NCBI GenBank assembly: GCA_029213305.1
Contig: JARGPA010000029.1
Span: 1-35,753, forward strand
Reading direction: 5' to 3'
DNA length: 35,753 nucleotides
Source of the DNA: Phycisphaerales bacterium
GTDB taxonomy: Bacteria > Planctomycetota > Phycisphaerae > Phycisphaerales > UBA1924
Shown: piece by piece, positions 1-8,557 of the stretch
Layout: each line of letters opens with the position of its first letter
Position numbering within the stretch: the first letter of the stretch is position 1
Position numbers and translations under genes: made by a program
The notes under the pieces: model-generated
What the model saw: only the letters and a program-made list of their open reading frames with translations
What the model was told of the DNA's origin: nothing
Databases searched by the model: none

Positions 1-1329
1 GTTGAGGAATCCGGAGATGTCGAAGAAGTTGAATTGTCCGTCGCCGTTGAAATCGATCCCGAACTTGATGAACGCGGATATGTCGAAGAAGTTGAGTTCG
101 CCGTCGTTGTTGATGTCTGCGTCGCAGTATTTCCTCAGGATCGTCGCATATCCCTCAGCACTTCCTGCGCCGATCCCCGAACCCACAATGTTCCCGTTGT
201 TGATATCAACTCGGAATCCGAGTTGTTGATCTGTGGGTATAGAGAATGGGATGATCTCGTCGATTTCATCTGGATTACCGCCCGGGAGGATATTGTCGTA
301 GACGAAGAAGCTGCCGCTGTTGAATGAAGATGCGTCGCGTCTAAGTGCGCCAACGACGAGTGTTTCATTTTCGATCGCGACAGTGTGTCCGAACCAGTCT
401 CCGGTTTGCGGATTAACGGAAGTGATCTTTCGGATCAAACCTCCTGTTGCAGCGTTGTAGAGATAGACAGCGCCGGCGCTTGGACCTGCGCTGTCGTGGA
501 GTGGTGCACCAATCGCGATGATCGGAGTCCCAGATTCGATGTTGATATCGACGCTGTATCCGAAGTAATCTGATCCTTGTAAATCCGCAGCGACGATTCT
601 ACGAAGCTGGATCCCGGTTTTGACATCGAAGACATACACAGATCCAGTCTCAGGGCCTCCAAACCCAGGTGCTCCGATGACAAGGAAATCGCCTTTGATT
701 GCGACGGATCCTCCAAAGCGTTCGTTCGCAATTGGGACATTGGGTTTGATCTTTGTAATCTCGAAAAGCAAGGTTGTTGCGAATGCGTATACGGCGCCTG
801 AGTTAAGTCCCGATTCATCATCTCCGGGCGCTCCCAAGAGTGCTAACGGCGCTTCCATCGCGACGCTCCATCCGATTTGATCTTCTGGGTCACCGATCTG
901 GGTAACAAATTCTGTTATGAGATTCCCTGTATTGATGTTGTGAAGGAATCCGCTTCCAGATGCGCCGTGGACTGTTGATGCAGAGTACGAACCAACGAGC
1001 ATGAGATCGTCTTCGATCGCGACATCCCATCCGTATCCGCCGTTCAAGTTTCGTGTCGGTGGAAACACAGATCTGAGATAGTTTCCTGTATTCGTATCGA
1101 ACAGGTTTATGCGTCCATCGTGTAAATCTGAGACATCATCTTGGAAAGTCCCGACGGCGATGAATTGATTATGAACTGTAACCGAAGCTCCAAAGTAGTT
1201 ATTTGTACTCACACTTGGAGATATAAGCTCTTGAGCTAGGTAGTAATATTGCCCAAATGAAATCTGAGCACAGGCTGAGATCACGATTGAAAAAACAATC
1301 TGAGTGACGCGTGACGTGTTGATGTTCAT
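1..1329 (-). CDS. Secreted FG-GAP repeat (beta-propeller) protein with dockerin-like tail, 3' end beyond window
   Basis: The frame is open from an ATG at 1329 to the left edge (443 codons, no stop), so the gene is partial at its C-terminus. A signal peptide covers about residues 1-26 (hydrophobic VFSIVISACAQISFG, then QYYY). Residues 30-390 are about six FG-GAP-type blades, recognisable by repeats such as FGGSVAIKGDFLVIGAPG and GAVYLYNAATG, as in integrin-alpha-like propellers. Residues 402-443 carry two calcium-loop repeats, DINNDGELNFFDISAFI and DFNGDGQFNFFDISGFL, resembling dockerin type I EF-like loops. Such tails are common on secreted planctomycete proteins; cohesin binding is not implied. 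Only a few residues are probably missing, because homologous tails usually stop just after the second loop. Role unknown; extracellular or cell-surface location inferred. Confidence 0.85.
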   Translation of the reverse strand, partial: MNINTSRVTQIVFSIVISACAQISFGQYYYLAQELISPSVSTNNYFGASVTVHNQFIAVGTFQDDVSDLHDGRINLFDTNTGNYLRSVFPPTRNLNGGYGWDVAIEDDLMLVGSYSASTVHGASGSGFLHNINTGNLITEFVTQIGDPEDQIGWSVAMEAPLALLGAPGDDESGLNSGAVYAFATTLLFEITKIKPNVPIANERFGGSVAIKGDFLVIGAPGFGGPETGSVYVFDVKTGIQLRRIVAADLQGSDYFGYSVDINIESGTPIIAIGAPLHDSAGPSAGAVYLYNAATGGLIRKITSVNPQTGDWFGHTVAIENETLVVGALRRDASSFNSGSFFVYDNILPGGNPDEIDEIIPFSIPTDQQLGFRVDINNGNIVGSGIGAGSAEGYATILRKYCDADINNDGELNFFDISAFIKFGIDFNGDGQFNFFDISGFLN

Positions 1330-1432
1330 GGAATCCCTCTGCTTAGATCACAGTTTGCATGTTGATCGATAATCTCTACAGTTTTCCAGTGTACCTCAAT
1401 TTGAATGAGTATGGAAATGAAACTTTGAACCT

Positions 1433-1469
1433 AAAAAAAGTGCTCATCCCCGTTTGTGGAGTTGAGCAC
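1433..1469 (-). terminator. Rho-independent terminator of the lamin-tail-like gene
   Basis: Arms GTGCTCA (1440-1446) and TGAGCAC (1463-1469) form a 7-bp hairpin that on the minus strand is followed directly by seven T residues (A-run at 1433-1439). It lies 43 bases after the stop of the gene at 1512-2288 and before the start of the FG-GAP gene at 1329, so the two similar genes are probably separate transcription units. Confidence 0.75.
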
Positions 1470-1511
1470 CCTGTTTGTTTAGATTTTTTGTTTCGGATCG
1501 TTCACTCTCTT

Positions 1512-2288
1512 TTAGAACGGGCAACCAGCTCCAAGGGATTGGATATACAACGAGACATCGAAGAAGTTGAAGTTTCCATCGCGAGAGACATCGGCCATTG
1601 GATTCTGATCCGCGAATGCTTGTAGGAACAACGAGATGTCAAAGAAGTTGAGTTCGCCGTCGTCGGAAATGTCAGGACGACAATCAAAGATCACATTGTA
1701 ATCATCCGGACTATGCAACTCGACATTGTCTCGATCTGTGAGCTCAATGATATATGTATCCGTTCGAACAGGGATGTACTCATCCTCGCTTTCCCAGAGT
1801 CCTGCATCGACCGCTGCGATCATGCTCTCGTTGTCGAGTTCGAGTCCAAGAATGTAACGTCGCCATTGGATGTGATCGACCATCAGATCGCCGTTGGAGA
1901 AATCTACATTTCCTTGTTCGTCAGGGTGATAGAAACTCATCGAGTACGCATCCATTTCGAAAGGCGCGAAAGGTCCAATATCTGACGCATTGAAATGAGT
2001 TGGAAAATCATCTCGAGCGTTATCGTTAAAGAAGATCAGAAAAGTACCATGCGGCGGTACCACAATACCGTCGAACGCATTGGGGTCAGAATGGACAACT
2101 CCCGAAGTTGAGTTCTGTGTACTAAATCTCCATCCGTCGAGTGGGAGTTCCTGATCGTGTGTGTTGACAATAAAGACATTCCCTCCAGCGCCGAGGATAT
2201 TGATGAACTGTAAGTCTCGTTCCGCGCTGATCGCTTCGGTTCCAGCGAGTGCGAGTAGTGTGAGTGCTGCAATGCATGTTGTTTTCAT
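1512..2288 (-). CDS. Secreted lamin-tail-like domain protein with C-terminal dockerin-like tail
   Basis: The start chosen is the ATG at 2288, preceded by an AAGGGA ribosome site and giving a clean signal peptide (MKTTCIAALTLLALAGTEAISA). An upstream in-frame start at 2354 would bury that signal and is less likely. The mature protein (258 aa precursor) opens with a beta-rich domain, about residues 25-130. Features such as NVFIVNTHDQELPLDGW and PPHGTFLIFFND resemble the lamin tail (LTD) fold found in many secreted bacterial proteins; that match is by pattern only. The last 50 residues carry two loops, DISDDGELNFFDIS and DVSRDGNFNFFDVS, and end in GAGCPF. This tail closely resembles that of the FG-GAP protein downstream. 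Function unknown; likely exported and calcium-binding. Confidence 0.8.
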   Translation of the reverse strand: MKTTCIAALTLLALAGTEAISAERDLQFINILGAGGNVFIVNTHDQELPLDGWRFSTQNSTSGVVHSDPNAFDGIVVPPHGTFLIFFNDNARDDFPTHFNASDIGPFAPFEMDAYSMSFYHPDEQGNVDFSNGDLMVDHIQWRRYILGLELDNESMIAAVDAGLWESEDEYIPVRTDTYIIELTDRDNVELHSPDDYNVIFDCRPDISDDGELNFFDISLFLQAFADQNPMADVSRDGNFNFFDVSLYIQSLGAGCPF

Positions 2289-2451
2289 TACGAGTCCCTT
2301 TCCATATTTCATCTGCATCGAGCTTCCGTAGTTACCAGATCCGACTCGATACAAATTATCATCCCCGAAACTTACCGCTCATTGCTCCCACTCTTTAGTG
2401 GGTGTTGAATACTACATGAAATTATCTGGTCATGTATGTCTATTATTGCTA

Positions 2452-3951
2452 ATGAAGAAGATTCTAATACTTATCATTACATTGTTCATTGTTGCGTTTA
2501 TTTCCGCCGTCTTGTGGGCATATTTTGTGTTTATCCACACTAAGTCCCTTTCCCAATCCGAGCTTGCTGAGCTCACTCCAGAATGGCGCCTCATCACGCA
2601 TAATAACTGGTCCCCTTGGTTCGACGCACCTGATGGAACCAAAGAATGGAACCCAGCCGCGAGTTTTAATGCATGGCTCGCAAGCGTTCCTGAACAAGAA
2701 AAAGCTTGGCCTGTGCTTGTAGATGAGTATTACCGAAACCAATCTTTGTTTGATAATCGTGAAGCGCTAAGACCGGTTGCAGACATCAAAGATTGGGAAA
2801 GCATGTCTGTTTTACTTGCAACAGATCAAAACAGAGAGACAATCCAAAAAATAGTTGATGCAATCGAACGCCCTGTCATGGGTTGTGGGATTTATAAGAC
2901 GACTGATCCTTATGAGCATCAAGCGATGATAGCAAATGGGGTTGAGGATGAGAACTGGTTAGAGAATCCTGAACTCAATCCTGGTCTGATGACACTCTTT
3001 CCGCCTGCTCCAAGATTGCAACACAAAGTTTCAAGGCTCGTGTTGTTAAGCGCGGGGGAACTTCTTAACCAGGGTCAGACAGATGAGTTTGTCAATAGGA
3101 TCAGTATCGTATTGAAGTCGTCCCAATTATCATCTGAGTATCCAACTTTGATCAATCAACTTGGAACTCTCTCAACATTAAGCTCAAGCTTGATGACGAT
3201 CAGTTGGGCATTAGAACATCACTCAGAAAAAATCAATGAGGCACATTTGGTAGCCTTGGACTCAGCAATTGAGCAGGTACAAACCATTGAGTTTCTCTGG
3301 GAAGGGGAAGCAATCACATTCCATGACACTCTCCGTAGGTTGGCAAGTCCGAAAGGTGAGTTGAGTCTGCAAAGTGCATCGAGCTGGGGCGGCGGTAATG
3401 GAGCTCTCGACGATCCGATTAGTTTACCTGATCTTGAACTTCACAAATCTGTACAACGAATGTTGTATGTATATGGAGAACTACTAGAGGAATCTGCAAG
3501 ACAATCAAACATATCTTGGAATGGTTCGCGGGTTGGCATTAATCAGTTGTTCGAGAAATCCAAAAAAGATCTCGGAGCGCCAGGAGCGATGCTTATTGAT
3601 TTAATGTTGCCGGCATTGGATAGAACTGCAAACATATTTAGAGAATCAGCTCAGCAAAAAATCGGAGTGAGAACCGCAATCGCGATCCACAGACACAAGT
3701 TGCAACACGGAAAGTTTCCGGATTCTGTTGACGAAGTTGATCCTGATTTCATTGTTTTTCAACCAATAGATATGTTTACTGGTAATCGACTACATTATGC
3801 TCTTCGAAACTCAGATCCACTCATCTATTCTGTAGGTCCTGACATGGATAATGATGATGGGTTGCATGTCTTTGGTATTGCCCGTGAAAGCTCGAAGATT
3901 GATGGAGATTGGGTTCTCTACCCCGTGCCTCAGATATCAGAAGATGAGTAA
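2452..3951 (+). CDS. Membrane-anchored protein of unknown function (planctomycete type)
   Basis: I do not recognise a characterised family. The ATG at 2452 gives MKKILILIITLFIVAFISAV, a strong N-terminal membrane segment or uncleaved signal, followed by about 470 soluble residues. In-frame starts at 2398 and 2416 only add residues before it, and no start has a strong ribosome site. The body is helical, with Trp-rich segments near the N-terminus. The C-terminal 75 residues read like a module seen on many planctomycete secreted proteins: a helix (AIAIHRHKLQHGKFPDSVDE) followed by DMFTGNRLHYA and IYSVGPDMDNDDG, similar to the ends of pseudopilin-like proteins. It converges on nth with only 4 bases between stops. 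Periplasmic exposure is inferred. Confidence 0.75.
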   Translation: MKKILILIITLFIVAFISAVLWAYFVFIHTKSLSQSELAELTPEWRLITHNNWSPWFDAPDGTKEWNPAASFNAWLASVPEQEKAWPVLVDEYYRNQSLFDNREALRPVADIKDWESMSVLLATDQNRETIQKIVDAIERPVMGCGIYKTTDPYEHQAMIANGVEDENWLENPELNPGLMTLFPPAPRLQHKVSRLVLLSAGELLNQGQTDEFVNRISIVLKSSQLSSEYPTLINQLGTLSTLSSSLMTISWALEHHSEKINEAHLVALDSAIEQVQTIEFLWEGEAITFHDTLRRLASPKGELSLQSASSWGGGNGALDDPISLPDLELHKSVQRMLYVYGELLEESARQSNISWNGSRVGINQLFEKSKKDLGAPGAMLIDLMLPALDRTANIFRESAQQKIGVRTAIAIHRHKLQHGKFPDSVDEVDPDFIVFQPIDMFTGNRLHYALRNSDPLIYSVGPDMDNDDGLHVFGIARESSKIDGDWVLYPVPQISEDE

Positions 3952-3955
3952 GTCT

Positions 3956-4702
3956 TCATTTGTTTTTGGCAGGTAACACTTTGTCACAGTTGACTCCAAA
4001 CTTCACACACATTGGGTGATCATGCTTGCAGTTGGGGCGCGCTGTGCATCCGTATCGGCCGTGGAACACGAACTGGTGCCCGAGTCTTGACCAGAGATCT
4101 CGCGGGAACAATGCCATGAGTTTTTTCTCGATGATTGCGGTATTCGTTTTGGGATCATCAAAGATCCCGAAGCGCCACGCGAGTCGTTGGACATGGGTAT
4201 CGACGACGAATCCGTCATTGATCTTGAAAGCATTTCCTAGAACGACATTTGCAGTTTTCCGTGCGACTCCTCTGAGTTTGAGCAGATCACTCATGTTTCC
4301 AGGGACTTCGCCTGCAAAGTCTTCAACAACCATCGTCATCGAAGTGTGTATCGACTTCGCTTTGTTACGAAACAATCCAATCGTCTTGATGTATGGTTCG
4401 ATCTTTTCAGGTGTCGACGCGGCATAATCGTTGGGAGTCTTGAATTTCGTAAACAACGCAGGAGTTGCTTTGTTCACTCCTGCATCTGTCGATTGCGCTG
4501 AAAGAATCGTCGCGATCAATAACTCGTGTGGGTTGCTATGTGTCAACTCGCAATAAGCATCAGGATAGTGTTCTTGGAGTGCATCTGCGATTCTCTTCGC
4601 TCTTCGTTTCTCTGTTTGAGTCACTTCAGGTAGCGCAAAGGGAATGTCCTTGAGTCCGCGCGGATTGTTCTTACCCTTCGGATGAACGATCGCATTGCTC
4701 AT
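3956..4702 (-). CDS. nth: Endonuclease III (DNA glycosylase/AP lyase)
   Basis: Base-excision-repair enzyme that removes oxidised pyrimidines and nicks at the abasic site. At 248 aa it is longer than E. coli Nth (211 aa) because of a basic N-terminal extension. Visible hallmarks are LLIATILSAQSTD near residue 65, the helix-hairpin-helix LRGVARKTANVVLG with the catalytic Lys, and VDTHVQRLAWRFG with the catalytic Asp. The C-terminal iron-sulfur motif is present but unusual: four Cys spaced C-x5-C-x6-C-x6-C instead of the usual C-x6-C-x2-C-x5-C. The start ATG overlaps the stop of the upstream DUF4149 gene in an ATGA, so the two are co-transcribed and probably translationally coupled. Confidence 0.93.
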   Translation of the reverse strand: MSNAIVHPKGKNNPRGLKDIPFALPEVTQTEKRRAKRIADALQEHYPDAYCELTHSNPHELLIATILSAQSTDAGVNKATPALFTKFKTPNDYAASTPEKIEPYIKTIGLFRNKAKSIHTSMTMVVEDFAGEVPGNMSDLLKLRGVARKTANVVLGNAFKINDGFVVDTHVQRLAWRFGIFDDPKTNTAIIEKKLMALFPRDLWSRLGHQFVFHGRYGCTARPNCKHDHPMCVKFGVNCDKVLPAKNK

Positions 4703-5322
4703 GATTGCTTTGCTTTCTTGTTCTTGTTGACATTATTCTTTCTCTTTGCAGACGCTGATCCGGTGTTTGTCGCTGTCAGTGTCCAACCTGCGAGACCAAT
4801 GTTGATGAGCACGAGCAGCGCCATCGCACCCAATATCCGTGATGCAGCGGAGTGAGACTCAAGAAACAATTCTTTGAACTGATCTGCTTGCATTGTGTTG
4901 CCCTCTGCGGCGAAGTGCCAATATCCTTGAAGGGTCTTCTGCAATCCATCCATAAAGAAGAAGATGTGATAACTCAAGAGAGCGAGTGTCGCAAACAACA
5001 CGATCATCCTGAGGACTCTTGCCATCGTGTTGAGTGAATACCCCGACATGATCATGATAAGCAAAGTCGCAAGGGCCAAGGATCCACAGATAAACTGGAT
5101 CATGTCGACTGTGAAGAACACTTTGGATGCGATCCGTCCCGCTGCAAGGAGTGCATGATCACCTTCATACTCTGGATATGCTGCAAGGGTGGGTTCGAGT
5201 GTTCTCATCAACGGGAACACAATCGCAGCAACAACCCCAGACATCGCGACAGACCCAAGCCAGACGGCAAGTGCAGCAAGATGGACGATCTGGGCAATTC
5301 GACAGAAAAAGACACGTTTCAT
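4699..5322 (-). CDS. DUF4149-like integral membrane protein
   Basis: The start chosen is the ATG at 5322 (MKRVFFCRIAQIVHLA), preceded by CAGGG; an upstream in-frame start at 5433 would run into the divergent gene and adds a non-membrane leader. The 207-aa product has four hydrophobic segments. The first, HLAALAVWLGSVAMSGVVAAIVFP, carries the W-x-G and V-x-P features of DUF4149/TMEM205-like proteins. The loop between segments 3 and 4 is acidic (residues about 135-160). The tail is very basic (KRKNNVNKNKKAKQS) and probably cytoplasmic. It is the first gene of a two-gene unit with nth (4-bp overlap) and diverges from the TIM-barrel gene with 47 bases between starts. Function unknown. Confidence 0.7.
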   Translation of the reverse strand: MKRVFFCRIAQIVHLAALAVWLGSVAMSGVVAAIVFPLMRTLEPTLAAYPEYEGDHALLAAGRIASKVFFTVDMIQFICGSLALATLLIMIMSGYSLNTMARVLRMIVLFATLALLSYHIFFFMDGLQKTLQGYWHFAAEGNTMQADQFKELFLESHSAASRILGAMALLVLINIGLAGWTLTATNTGSASAKRKNNVNKNKKAKQS

Positions 5323-5369
5323 ACCCTGATCGTAGTGCAGCAACGCAACGAAAGGCATACAAATCTGAC

Positions 5370-6134
5370 ATGTTCGGATTACCCGAAATCTCGATATCGA
5401 CGGTTGGTCTGCCTTCAAATGTGTCCGGTCCACGCGCCGCGATCGATCTCATTGCGTCGCAAGGAGTTCGAGGTATCGCACTCGACGCAATGATTTCTGG
5501 GATGCGCCCGAGAGAACTCACCCGATCGGCGAAACGAGACATTGCTGCATCATTGCGCAGACGAGAACTTGAGTTCACAGGACTCGATCTCTGGATTCCA
5601 CAAGATCACTTTATCGATCCCATGTACGCACAAAGAGCAGTAGACGCAACCCAGCAAGCGTGCGAGATGAGCGTTGAAATCGCATCACTTGTCGGCTTAC
5701 GATCAAAGTCAATTGTCTCGCTCGTCTTACCAAAGGATCTTGGTGAGAGTGAGCGAGCAGCAATTGGAGCTCACGCACAGCGCGTCGGTGCAACAATCGC
5801 AGATCATCAAGTGATTGATCATGATACATTTACTCCAACCCCAGGGATCGGGATCGGGATCGATCCCACAATGATCTTGTTGACAGGTCAATCCGCAGGG
5901 AAGGCAATCACTCAATCTGGATCGCAACTCATTTCAGCAAGATTGAGTGATTCGAGCGCGATGGGACGCTGCGTTGTCGGTGCTCCAAGTTCACAGCTCG
6001 ATCTCAAGGGATATGCGGGCGCGTTGATTGTTGCGTCTCAAGATTGGGTCACTCTCGATCTGCGACAACTCCCAGAACCAATCGAAGCAATCACTCAATC
6101 GCGTCAAGCATGGGTTGATGCAGGGACAATCTGA
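5370..6134 (+). CDS. Xylose isomerase-like TIM barrel (sugar phosphate isomerase/epimerase-type) protein
   Basis: The start is the ATG at 5370; longer in-frame starts back to 5127 run antisense through the DUF4149 gene and give low-complexity Gln/Arg sequence. The 254-aa product opens with a typical first strand (ISISTVGLP). It continues with AAIDLIASQGVRGIALDA, LRRRELEFTGLDLWIP and an HFIDP segment followed by the helix AVDATQQACEMSVEIASLVG, the pattern of AP-endonuclease-2/xylose-isomerase-like barrels. The usual metal-binding Glu/His set is not obvious, so catalysis is uncertain and it may be a diverged member. A GGGATC hexamer repeat encodes a GIGIGID loop. Its 3' end overlaps the convergent DUF1643 gene by 31 bp. 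Confidence 0.65.
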   Translation: MFGLPEISISTVGLPSNVSGPRAAIDLIASQGVRGIALDAMISGMRPRELTRSAKRDIAASLRRRELEFTGLDLWIPQDHFIDPMYAQRAVDATQQACEMSVEIASLVGLRSKSIVSLVLPKDLGESERAAIGAHAQRVGATIADHQVIDHDTFTPTPGIGIGIDPTMILLTGQSAGKAITQSGSQLISARLSDSSAMGRCVVGAPSSQLDLKGYAGALIVASQDWVTLDLRQLPEPIEAITQSRQAWVDAGTI

Positions 6135-6601
6135 AACTCAAAGGGTTCTAGATCCGCTCTCAGATATAGTGGGTGCTTTGGGAACCCGTGTTTCGTGATT
6201 GCTAAACACATCGGAGTGCAAATCGGGCGCAGTAACTCAAGTACTTGAGTGTGTCGATCGTTGAGCGCCGCGTGTGTTCCCCAACCGATGATCACGAGAT
6301 CAGCGCGCTTTGCAAGTTTGACTATCGCCGCGTTGTTGTCAGGACCGTTGGGGTCATCAATGAGCTTGAGCCCCTTGGGATCTGTTGATCGCAGCGCAAA
6401 GATGTTTGCGACATCCATCGCATGGTATCCCCAACGAACCGCATATCGATGACAACGCGTCAGGGTTGGGTCAAGCACAGTTGCATCGGCAGTAGAGGGG
6501 TTGAGCAGACAGAAGCAAACCCGCTTCCCCCCCGGTGCCCATCTCCGGCCCAGAGTGTATCTGTACGTCTCCGTTTCATCGAATGTTGCCCATCCTCGCA
6601 T
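6104..6601 (-). CDS. DUF1643 domain protein
   Basis: The conserved core of DUF1643 is clear: TYRYTLGRRW, then CFCLLNPSTADATVLDPTLTRC, WGYHAMDVANIFALRSTDP, DDPNGPDNNAAI and VIIGWGTHA. The family is widespread, often near phage or repair genes, and has no established function. I chose the ATG at 6601 (165 aa), which begins just before the conserved domain, but no clear ribosome site precedes it. An ATG at 6646 would add 15 residues, and longer extensions run antisense through the hydrolase gene. The stop lies inside the end of the convergent TIM-barrel gene. Its upstream region is shared with the divergent hydrolase gene (60 bases between starts). Confidence 0.8.
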   Translation of the reverse strand: MRGWATFDETETYRYTLGRRWAPGGKRVCFCLLNPSTADATVLDPTLTRCHRYAVRWGYHAMDVANIFALRSTDPKGLKLIDDPNGPDNNAAIVKLAKRADLVIIGWGTHAALNDRHTQVLELLRPICTPMCLAITKHGFPKHPLYLRADLEPFEFQIVPASTHA

Positions 6602-6661
6602 ACGATACGATAGATGCAATAGTCCGATCGTGTATACGTTGAGCATCGAAAAGGAGACGGA

Positions 6662-7636
6662 ATGTTGATCATTAGATTCATCCTGCTTATATCGCTCATG
6701 AGTTTCACCTTGTTGGGAATCGATCCTGATCGAACGGTTTTGCCTGAACCCGAGTTCGAACTCGACCTGGATCAAGAACAAAATATCGAATCTGCTCCTA
6801 CCCTTGTCATGCATGCGACGAAGGATATTCAATACATCAAGCGCCTGATGACACGAAAATCGTTGACGAGTTTGGATGTCTATCAACCTGTTCTCGAAGG
6901 TTCGTCTTCATCAACTGATGAGAATCCTCGTCCAATCCTCCTCTATATTCACGGCGGGGGATGGGCGCTCGGAGATAAGAAGAGCATCCATAACAAAGCA
7001 GCTCTCGCGCTTCGCAACAACTGGGTACTTGTCAGTATCAACTATCGTCTATCCCCGATGGTGCAACATCCTGAGCACGCAAGAGACGCCGCAGCGGCGA
7101 TAGGGTATATCCATAAACACGCACAAGAGTTCAATGCAGATCCCACAAAGATCGTCGTTATGGGTCACTCTGCAGGAGCACACATCGCAGGGATCGTCGC
7201 GAGTGATGAATCACTCCTCAAGGAACAGAATCTAACTCCAAACAATCTCCTAGGAGTAGTACTTCTCGATGGCGCAGGATATGACATCCCTACGCAGATG
7301 AGTTCGAAAGCGCTCACTGAGAGAACACGTAAATTGTTCGAGAACGCATTTGGAACAGATCAAGAACTCTGGGTTCAAGCTTCTCCGACCCTTCAAGCAA
7401 ACAAGGGGGACTCGCTTCCTGCATTGCTCGCAGTTCATATCGATCGATACCGTTCGCGTGTCGAGTCGATTAATCTTGTCAAAGCATGGAATACAACAGG
7501 TGCAATCGCAGTGCGTCACTATGCGCCAGAGCCCGATCATGCGGGGATTAACTGGAATGTGGGGATTAAAAATGACCCGGATTCCCAGGTCATCGAAGCT
7601 TTTATTCAAGAAGCGTTTACATTCAACGATGATTGA
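6662..7636 (+). CDS. Exported alpha/beta hydrolase (esterase/lipase, HSL/BD-FAE type)
   Basis: An AAGGAG site lies 6 bases before the ATG. Residues 1-19 form a hydrophobic signal (MLIIRFILLISLMSFTLLG), so the enzyme is probably periplasmic or membrane-tethered. The fold markers of carboxylesterases of the hormone-sensitive-lipase type are present: oxyanion motif HGGGW (97-101), VSINYRLSP (about 124-132), nucleophile elbow GHSAG with Ser170, a likely Asp at 261 (HIDRYR) and His293 in EPDHAGIN. The 324-aa length fits the family. It abuts yebC tail to tail, the two stop codons being adjacent with no intervening base. Substrate unknown; a short-chain ester, or an acetyl or feruloyl group on a polysaccharide, is plausible but unproven. 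Confidence 0.85.
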   Translation: MLIIRFILLISLMSFTLLGIDPDRTVLPEPEFELDLDQEQNIESAPTLVMHATKDIQYIKRLMTRKSLTSLDVYQPVLEGSSSSTDENPRPILLYIHGGGWALGDKKSIHNKAALALRNNWVLVSINYRLSPMVQHPEHARDAAAAIGYIHKHAQEFNADPTKIVVMGHSAGAHIAGIVASDESLLKEQNLTPNNLLGVVLLDGAGYDIPTQMSSKALTERTRKLFENAFGTDQELWVQASPTLQANKGDSLPALLAVHIDRYRSRVESINLVKAWNTTGAIAVRHYAPEPDHAGINWNVGIKNDPDSQVIEAFIQEAFTFNDD

Positions 7637-8404
7637 TTAACCTAACTTTGCAAGCTCTTCAGCATCAAAGTCAGCATTCGAATATACCTTTTGGACATCA
7701 TCGTTGTCTTCAAGTGCATCAATTAGGTTCATGACTTTCTGTACATCATCTCCCGCGACTTGAATCGTGTTCTCAGGGATGCGAGCGATCTCGGCTTCAA
7801 GGATCTCGATGTTGCTAGTTTCAAGCGCTTCTTTCACGGAGATGAACTCAGTCGGGTCAGTCAGGATTGTCCACACGCCTTTGTTCTCATCGTCAGCGCC
7901 TTCTGGCGCTTGCACATCATCAGCACCAGCTTCGAGAGCTGCGTCCATGATTGTGTCTTCATCGTACTTGGAAGCGTCGATGATAATTTGCCCTTTGGTG
8001 TTAAACATAAACGCAACGGTTCCTGCGTTACCCATTGAGCCGCCGCGTTTTTTGAATACTGAACGAACATCACCGACTGTGCGTGTGTTGTTGTCAGTTA
8101 GAGTAATAACAAGCAATGCAGTCCCGCCTGGGCCGTACCCTTCGTAGATTAACTCTTGGTATTCTGCGCCTCCGATATCCCCAGATCCCTTTGCGATTGC
8201 TCGCTTGATCGTGTCCTTGGGCATATTGGCGTACTTTGCTTCGTCGATTGCGTAGCGCAAAGAGAGGTTCGTTTCAGGATCGCCTCCGCCTGCTCGGGCT
8301 GCAACCATGATGGCTTTTGAGCATTTGGACCAAATCTTGCCCTTCTTATTGTCTTGAGCTGCTTTGCGATGTTTGATGTTCGACCATTTACTATGACCAG
8401 CCAT
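7637..8404 (-). CDS. yebC: YebC/PmpR family protein
   Basis: The N-terminus MAGHSKWSNIKHRKAAQD is diagnostic for the YebC/PmpR/TACO1 family. Other conserved segments are MPKDTIKRAIAKGSG, YEGYGPGGTALLV and TDNNTRTVGDVRSVFKKRGG. The family is described as a DNA-binding regulator in some bacteria and as a translation factor aiding ribosomes at proline-rich stretches. The 255-aa length is normal; the C-terminal third is acidic. AGGAG precedes the ATG. It lies 153 bases downstream of the TPR gene on the same strand, so it may be transcribed alone or by read-through. The proline-rich IF-2 made by the same strand would be a natural client if the translation role applies. Confidence 0.95.
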   Translation of the reverse strand: MAGHSKWSNIKHRKAAQDNKKGKIWSKCSKAIMVAARAGGGDPETNLSLRYAIDEAKYANMPKDTIKRAIAKGSGDIGGAEYQELIYEGYGPGGTALLVITLTDNNTRTVGDVRSVFKKRGGSMGNAGTVAFMFNTKGQIIIDASKYDEDTIMDAALEAGADDVQAPEGADDENKGVWTILTDPTEFISVKEALETSNIEILEAEIARIPENTIQVAGDDVQKVMNLIDALEDNDDVQKVYSNADFDAEELAKLG

Positions 8405-8557
8405 ATCCGGGCTCCTGCTTCGTTTGAACGCTCATGTTGCGAGTTTGAGTTCTTGTCGGCTAGATTGTTGGGCTTCTCAGTCCAACTTTCAGGGTTCTCA
8501 AGGATTCATTTCCAAATTCGAACTTTGAATTCGATTCTAGTGCTCATGACGCATTGG

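Noticed and set aside
2531-2539. Perfect DnaA-box word TTATCCACA, with another (reverse) at 35066-35074
   Set aside because: Single copies inside coding regions; together with the degenerate CGTCCACA words near 35620-35660 they do not form a cluster expected of an origin.
5127-5369. Upstream extension of the TIM-barrel gene
   Set aside because: The extension is antisense to the DUF4149 gene and gives Gln/Arg-rich sequence; the barrel begins naturally at the ATG at 5370.
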